35,599 nt of DNA from Armatimonadota bacterium (GTDB lineage Bacteria; Armatimonadota; HRBIN16). Under the pieces are notes generated by a model. It had not been told where the DNA came from. It did not search any database and saw only the letters and a list, made by a program, of their open reading frames with translations. Shown here in pieces: positions 31,732-35,599 of the stretch; positions within the stretch are counted from its first letter, which is position 1; each line of letters opens with the position of its first letter. The DNA lies in contig JAPWUZ010000001.1 in the NCBI GenBank assembly GCA_028275265.1, positions 1 through 35,599 on the forward strand, given 5' to 3'. A program made the translations under genes and the position numbers.

Positions 31732-33837
31732 TCACCGTAAGGCGCGTTCACATTCCTGCCGCAGCTCCTCCAGAGCACGCTCGCGTTCGGCGGTGCGGGG
31801 CATCGCCTGCGCCATCGGGTTCTTTTCGCGGGCGTCACGGTCTGCGTCCAGTATCTGCAGGGCACGGGCGTACAGTTCGCGCACCCCGCGCTGCGGTTTG
31901 CCCTGACGCTTCGCTATCCGGGCCAGCCCCGCATAGGCGAAGGCGTATTCCACCTCAGGCAGCTCGGGAATGGCGCGCACCTGATGATACATGCTCGACT
32001 CCACCCTGAGCATCTGCCGATACACCGCCTCTGCCTCCTGTAGTTTACCCTGTCTCTCCAGCGTTGTGCCCAGCTCGGTCATCACGCGCAGGGCGTGCGG
32101 GTCCAGCTGCAGAGCGCGACGGTATGCGTCGGCGGCTCGTTCCAGGTCGCCCAGCACATCCCGATACAGGTTGCCCAGATGATACCACGTTTTGGAGAGC
32201 GGCATCAGTTCTGCCGAGCGGCGCAGTGTCCGTTCGGCTTCTGCGGCGCGTGAAGCATCACCCGCCCGAGCCATACCCAGATACAGCATCCCCAAACTCA
32301 GGTAGTGGTCGCCGTTGAAGGGTTCCCATCGCAGGGCACGCTGGTAGCCCTGCTCGTCAACAATACCCTGCGACAGGTTCCAGTTCGCGCTGTTCGCCTG
32401 AAGGGCACCCCCCATGCGCAGGGTCAAAACCACACAGGCAACCGCCAGCAGGGCGGTATGGGCAACATAGAGGCGCGTCAACTTCACCCCCTGCCCACTC
32501 TCATGCAGGGTCAGCGACAGCATCAGCCCCACGACCGCCCAGAAGGTCAACAGGCAGGCGAAGATATACCAGTCGGAGTCTATCAGGTTGCGCGCCAGCC
32601 CAGCGGCAATCGCCCCTGCCAGTCCCGCGCGGAGCACGCGGGGGTCAACGGGCATACCCGTACTGTCCGCGTCTACGGGGTTCGCAGGGCTTGCTTCCGC
32701 GCGCAAAACCCCCCACGCCAGTACCCCCAGTGTGCCCAGCAGGAGAAGCAGCGCAGGTACGCCTGACTCCGCCGCAATCTGCAGGTAGGAGTTGTGCGCC
32801 AGACGGGTGAAGCCCACGTAGGCATAGCGGGGATAGGCGATTTCGTATGTCCCAAGCCCTGTGCCCCATAGTGGGTGTGCCCGCACCATGCCCATGGTGC
32901 CGCGCCACGTCCACACCCTGAAGCCGCCCGAGTGTTCGCCTGCCTGAGCCGCCTGTGGCGTGACGCGGGCGGTCAGTGAGCGGGCGGTGAACAACGCCGT
33001 GCCCAGAACCGCCAGGCATACCCCTGCAAACAGCAGGGCGCGCTGGCGATTCCACGACCGATTCCACACCATCCAGCCCGCCGACACCACCAGCGCAAGC
33101 ACCGCGCTCGCCGTGCCGAATCGCGAACCCGTGAGCAATATCGCCACCATCTGCATCCACGCCCAGAAAGCCAGCAGCCAGCGCAGCTCTTTCCTGTCCC
33201 CAGCCAAAGCGACAGCCAGTGCGAGAGTGACGGGCATGGTCAGACACAGATACCCCGCCAGAAAGTTCGGATTGAAGAAGGTTCCAAACACGCGCCAGTC
33301 GGGCACGGTGCGCACGTTCTCGGCGTACTCGCGCATGGCGAAAGCAGCCGCAAGCGTGCCTGCCATCGCCAGCGCAAGACCTGTCGCCCACACCGATTCC
33401 GCCTGTCTTTGCGCGAAAAGCCACGCCGCCGCGATAGCCAATGCCCAGTAACTCCACGCGACCACTGTGCCCCATCGGTACCACGAGAACAGAACCGAAG
33501 CCAGCATCCAGACCAGCAACGCAGTCGCCATCACACGTGCCGGTAGCGGTATGGGGTCAGCGCCCACGGGGTGTTTTCGCCACTCCCAGACCACAGCAGC
33601 AAGCACGAGTAAGGCAATCACCCAGATAGCCACCGGCAGCAGGGTTCCTGTGGTAAACAGGGCAGTGATGACTCCCCGCAGGGAAGGTTCCACCGGTTCG
33701 CCGCCCACCTCCAGCCGACCGGCGGTCAGCGGCGCGAGTACCAGGGCGATACTTAAAAGCCATGTGGAAAGGTCGACCTCCCGACGCTGGGGTTGCACCG
33801 ATGCGGATGGCTTTTTGCTTAGACCCTTTTTCTTCAT
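31732..33837 (-). CDS. O-antigen ligase/polymerase-like membrane protein with TPR repeats
   Basis: 701 residues from the ATG whose product begins MKKKGLSKK; the frame is open further upstream, but there it overlaps the next glycosyltransferase. About ten to twelve hydrophobic segments fill residues 25-480. The Wzy/WaaL-type block includes LLTGSRFGTASAVLALVV and the conserved GTGLGTYEIAYPRYAYVGFT, then LAHNSYLQIAAESG. The C-terminal part (about 505-690) holds tetratricopeptide repeats, for instance TWYHLGNLYRDVLGDLERAA and TELGTTLERQGKLQEAEAVY. Proteins of this type ligate or polymerise O-units or other lipid-linked glycans in the cytoplasmic membrane, with TPRs possibly guiding partners. It stands downstream of two glycosyltransferases, with an 80-base gap holding a repeat. 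Confidence 0.87.
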   Translation of the reverse strand: MKKKGLSKKPSASVQPQRREVDLSTWLLSIALVLAPLTAGRLEVGGEPVEPSLRGVITALFTTGTLLPVAIWVIALLVLAAVVWEWRKHPVGADPIPLPARVMATALLVWMLASVLFSWYRWGTVVAWSYWALAIAAAWLFAQRQAESVWATGLALAMAGTLAAAFAMREYAENVRTVPDWRVFGTFFNPNFLAGYLCLTMPVTLALAVALAGDRKELRWLLAFWAWMQMVAILLTGSRFGTASAVLALVVSAGWMVWNRSWNRQRALLFAGVCLAVLGTALFTARSLTARVTPQAAQAGEHSGGFRVWTWRGTMGMVRAHPLWGTGLGTYEIAYPRYAYVGFTRLAHNSYLQIAAESGVPALLLLLGTLGVLAWGVLRAEASPANPVDADSTGMPVDPRVLRAGLAGAIAAGLARNLIDSDWYIFACLLTFWAVVGLMLSLTLHESGQGVKLTRLYVAHTALLAVACVVLTLRMGGALQANSANWNLSQGIVDEQGYQRALRWEPFNGDHYLSLGMLYLGMARAGDASRAAEAERTLRRSAELMPLSKTWYHLGNLYRDVLGDLERAADAYRRALQLDPHALRVMTELGTTLERQGKLQEAEAVYRQMLRVESSMYHQVRAIPELPEVEYAFAYAGLARIAKRQGKPQRGVRELYARALQILDADRDAREKNPMAQAMPRTAERERALEELRQECERALR

Positions 33838-33856
33838 GTGTTCTGGGTTCACCAGA

Positions 33857-33882
33857 GAATGGCAAGGCTCCTGCCGGGTTGT
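33857..33882 (+). repeat. Third, degenerate copy of the 26-base palindromic repeat unit
   Basis: GAATGGCAAGGCTCCTGCCG and six further bases match the unit at 15653-15678 (read on the minus strand) at 19 of 26 positions, with the core AGGCTCCTGCCG identical. It lies in the 80-base gap between the glycosyltransferase and O-antigen-ligase-like genes and may affect their shared transcript. Confidence 0.5.
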
Positions 33883-33917
33883 CAGTGCCCCATCGTTCCC
33901 TGAAAGGCAGGGCAGGG

Positions 33918-34814
33918 CTACCTTCCCAGTACCTTCAGGCGAATGGCTATCCAGTAGTTCCGCGCGATGAGCAGGTTCGCCCGCAGCCACAATCCCAGCG
34001 GAATCAGCAGACGGCTCCACACGGGCAACCGACGGGCGTAGTGTTTCTGGAAGAACAGCCGATGACTCCGGTGGAACTGCCGGATCATGGCGTTGACCAC
34101 CTTGTCGCTGCTGCGCCCGATGGCGTGTGTTACTACCGCTTCGGGATGGTACACCACCTTCCAGCCCATCTCGTGCGCCCGCCAGCACAGGTCCACATCC
34201 TCGCAGTACATGAAGAACTGCTCATCGAAGCCGCGCAGCTGCTGCCATGCCTCACGCCGAACCAACATCGCACAGCCGGATACCCAGTCCACCTCTATCG
34301 TGTGCGCGTGGTCGAAGTCGGTCATCAGGTAGTCGCGCACGAAGCGGTTCTGGGGAAACAGCCTGCCCAAAAAGGTGTTGCGGAACAGCCCTGCCTCGTA
34401 GACGGGGAAGCGGCGGCAGGAGTACTGCAGGGAGCCGTCGGGGTTCAGTACCTTCGGCGCGATAATGCCGATGTCGGGATGGGCATCGGCATAGTCCACC
34501 AGTGCCTTGATGGAGCCCATATGCGCGGTGGCGTCGGGGTTGAGCAGCATCAGATAGCGTCCCTGCGCAAGCTGCGCCGCGCGGTTGTGCGCTTTGCCGA
34601 AGCCCTCGTTCAGGCGGTTTTCAATGAGCTTCACTTCCGGGAACTCGCGCTTGACCATCGCCACGCTATCGTCCCACGAAGCGTTGTCCACTACGATAAT
34701 CTCCAGCTGCACGCCCGGATGGTGCGACGGTTGCAGCGAGCGCAGACACTCGCGCAGGTCGTCGCGCGTGTTCCAGTTGACCACAATCACGCTCACATCA
34801 GGCTTTTCGTTCAC
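33918..34814 (-). CDS. GT2 family glycosyltransferase (rhamnosyltransferase-like)
   Basis: 298 residues from a GTG with GAGGG about 7 bases upstream, overlapping the upstream glycosyltransferase by 17 bases. The GT-A fold is clear: VSVIVVNWNTRDDLRECLRS, IIVVDNASWDDSV, LNEGFGKAHNRA and the metal motif LLNPDA. The acceptor part follows, with VDWVSGCAMLVRREAWQQL and MYCEDVDLCWRAHEMGWKV. WbbL-type rhamnosyltransferases and related O-antigen enzymes share this outline. A C-terminal amphipathic or membrane-touching region (about 255-290) is seen. It probably adds one sugar to a surface glycan; donor and acceptor are unknown. Confidence 0.92.
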   Translation of the reverse strand: MNEKPDVSVIVVNWNTRDDLRECLRSLQPSHHPGVQLEIIVVDNASWDDSVAMVKREFPEVKLIENRLNEGFGKAHNRAAQLAQGRYLMLLNPDATAHMGSIKALVDYADAHPDIGIIAPKVLNPDGSLQYSCRRFPVYEAGLFRNTFLGRLFPQNRFVRDYLMTDFDHAHTIEVDWVSGCAMLVRREAWQQLRGFDEQFFMYCEDVDLCWRAHEMGWKVVYHPEAVVTHAIGRSSDKVVNAMIRQFHRSHRLFFQKHYARRLPVWSRLLIPLGLWLRANLLIARNYWIAIRLKVLGR

Positions 34815-35599
34815 GCTGCCAGCCCTCGCGCCCCTTGCCCAGCGTGCGCAGCCAGGCGTTCAGGGAGATACTCGTCATTATCCACCAGTATATCGGTTTC
34901 GCCAGCCGCTGTCGGTAGTGCTTCTGATAGAACTTCTGCAGGGAGCGATGCGATTCCCATATCATCTGCGGGCGCACCTGCCGCGTGCTCGCCCCACCGT
35001 GGTGGATGATAACCACCCCAGGATGAAAAACAATCTTCCAGCCTCGTCCCTTCGCCCGATAGCACCAGTCCACCTCGTTAAAGAAGATGGGGAACTGCTC
35101 GTCCATCAGCCCGACATCCTCTACCGCCCGCCGCGACAGCATCAGGAACGTGCCCATCGGCTGGTCTACCTCCGCAATCTGGTCATAGGTGAACCACGTC
35201 ATGCGGTAGGCACCGAAGCGGCGCGAGCGGGGGAACAGCTTCGCCAATCCCAAATACTCCCACAGCACCGCCTGCGGTTCCGGGAAGGCGCGCACCGAAC
35301 GCTGCACGCGCCCGTCGGGGTGGATGAGCTTCGCGCCCAGCGCGCCCACCTCGGGATGCGCCTGCATGTACTGCACGGCGGTATCCAGCGCCCCTTCGGT
35401 GACCTCTGTGTCGGGGTTGAGCAGGAGAAGATACTCGCCCTGCGCCTGCTGAATCAGCCGGTTGTTGCCCGTCGCGTAGCCCAGGTTGCAGTCTGAGGCG
35501 ATAAGATGCACTTCGGGAAACTCCTGCTGCACCATCGCTGCGCTGTCGTCGCGGGAGGCGTTGTCCAGCACCCACACCTCCATCGTCTCGGCGGGGGGG
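34798..35599 (-). CDS. GT2 family glycosyltransferase, 5' partial
   Basis: The frame is open to the window end, so the N-terminus (the first strand and the VNWN-type motif) lies outside. About 267 residues remain. VWVLDNASRDDSAAMV, LGYATGNNRLIQQAQGEYLL and the metal site LLNPDTEV mark the GT-A fold. VDQPMGTFLMLSRRAVEDVG and NEVDWCYRAKGRGWKIVFHP follow. It is a close relative of the next gene downstream, with the same motif order, suggesting an old duplication. The pair overlap by 17 bases and are surely one operon. A role in surface polysaccharide assembly together with the O-antigen-ligase-like protein is likely. Confidence 0.9.
   Translation of the reverse strand, partial: PPAETMEVWVLDNASRDDSAAMVQQEFPEVHLIASDCNLGYATGNNRLIQQAQGEYLLLLNPDTEVTEGALDTAVQYMQAHPEVGALGAKLIHPDGRVQRSVRAFPEPQAVLWEYLGLAKLFPRSRRFGAYRMTWFTYDQIAEVDQPMGTFLMLSRRAVEDVGLMDEQFPIFFNEVDWCYRAKGRGWKIVFHPGVVIIHHGGASTRQVRPQMIWESHRSLQKFYQKHYRQRLAKPIYWWIMTSISLNAWLRTLGKGREGWQRERKA

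Noticed and set aside
33838..34188. N-terminal extension of the O-antigen-ligase-like protein to 34188
   Set aside because: The added 117 residues overlap the next glycosyltransferase in another frame and look non-protein-like. The MKKKGLSKK start precedes the first membrane helix as expected.

Overview
The window is about 35.6 kb of GC-rich bacterial chromosome, densely packed with genes. It holds a large part of a flagellar regulon. The lineage cannot be fixed from sequence alone. The mix of ThuA-like, Uma2, URO-D/RACE, BadF-type kinase and dual-VWA genes, the short dispersed palindromes and the FliA/WhiG-type sigma factor resembles Armatimonadota or a related free-living environmental phylum. 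This is an inference, not a placement.

Layout. 1-993: tail of a ThuA-like gene and a DUF1003 membrane protein. 998-4465 (-): a three-domain fusion of GH18-like, NodB deacetylase and processive GT2. 4561-13257 (+): flagellar block fliK-flgD-TIGR02530-flgE-flbD-motA-motB-fliL-fliM-fliN/Y-fliO. It carries two near-identical sigma-28-like promoters, before fliK and before fliL, and a structured leader before flgE. 13264-18120 (-): flhG, glgA, a small membrane protein gene, a FliA-type sigma factor gene and anmK, in transcription order. 18222-18892 (-): a broken REP-associated (RAYT) transposase with palindromic repeats in its linker. 18915-21804 (-): a RACE-type corrinoid-activating ferredoxin/ATPase followed by a URO-D-family protein. 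21867-22113: a MITE-like repeat. 22202-23335 (+): secreted LolA-like/TlpA fusion. 23376-23993 (-): Uma2 protein. 24024-26768 (-): unrecognised 914-aa secreted protein. 26903-28852 (+): nitrilase-superfamily hydrolase and BadF-type sugar kinase. 28873-35599 (-): surface-polysaccharide group of two GT2 glycosyltransferases, an O-antigen ligase/polymerase-like TPR protein and a dual-VWA membrane protein.

How it fits together. The flagellar block encodes hook-length control and capping, hook, stator, switch and one export component. The opposite strand supplies the sigma factor expected to read the two special promoters and a number-control ATPase. Rod, MS-ring, export-gate and filament genes are not here, so the flagellar genes must be split over several loci. 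AnmK and the BadF-type kinase suggest amino-sugar recycling. The fusion enzyme and the right-hand group point to exopolysaccharide or surface-glycan production.

The most interesting signals are the paired sigma-28-like promoters, the flgE leader closed by a long-range stem, the self-interrupted RAYT with its palindromes, the 247-bp MITE-like element and the triple fusion glycan enzyme.
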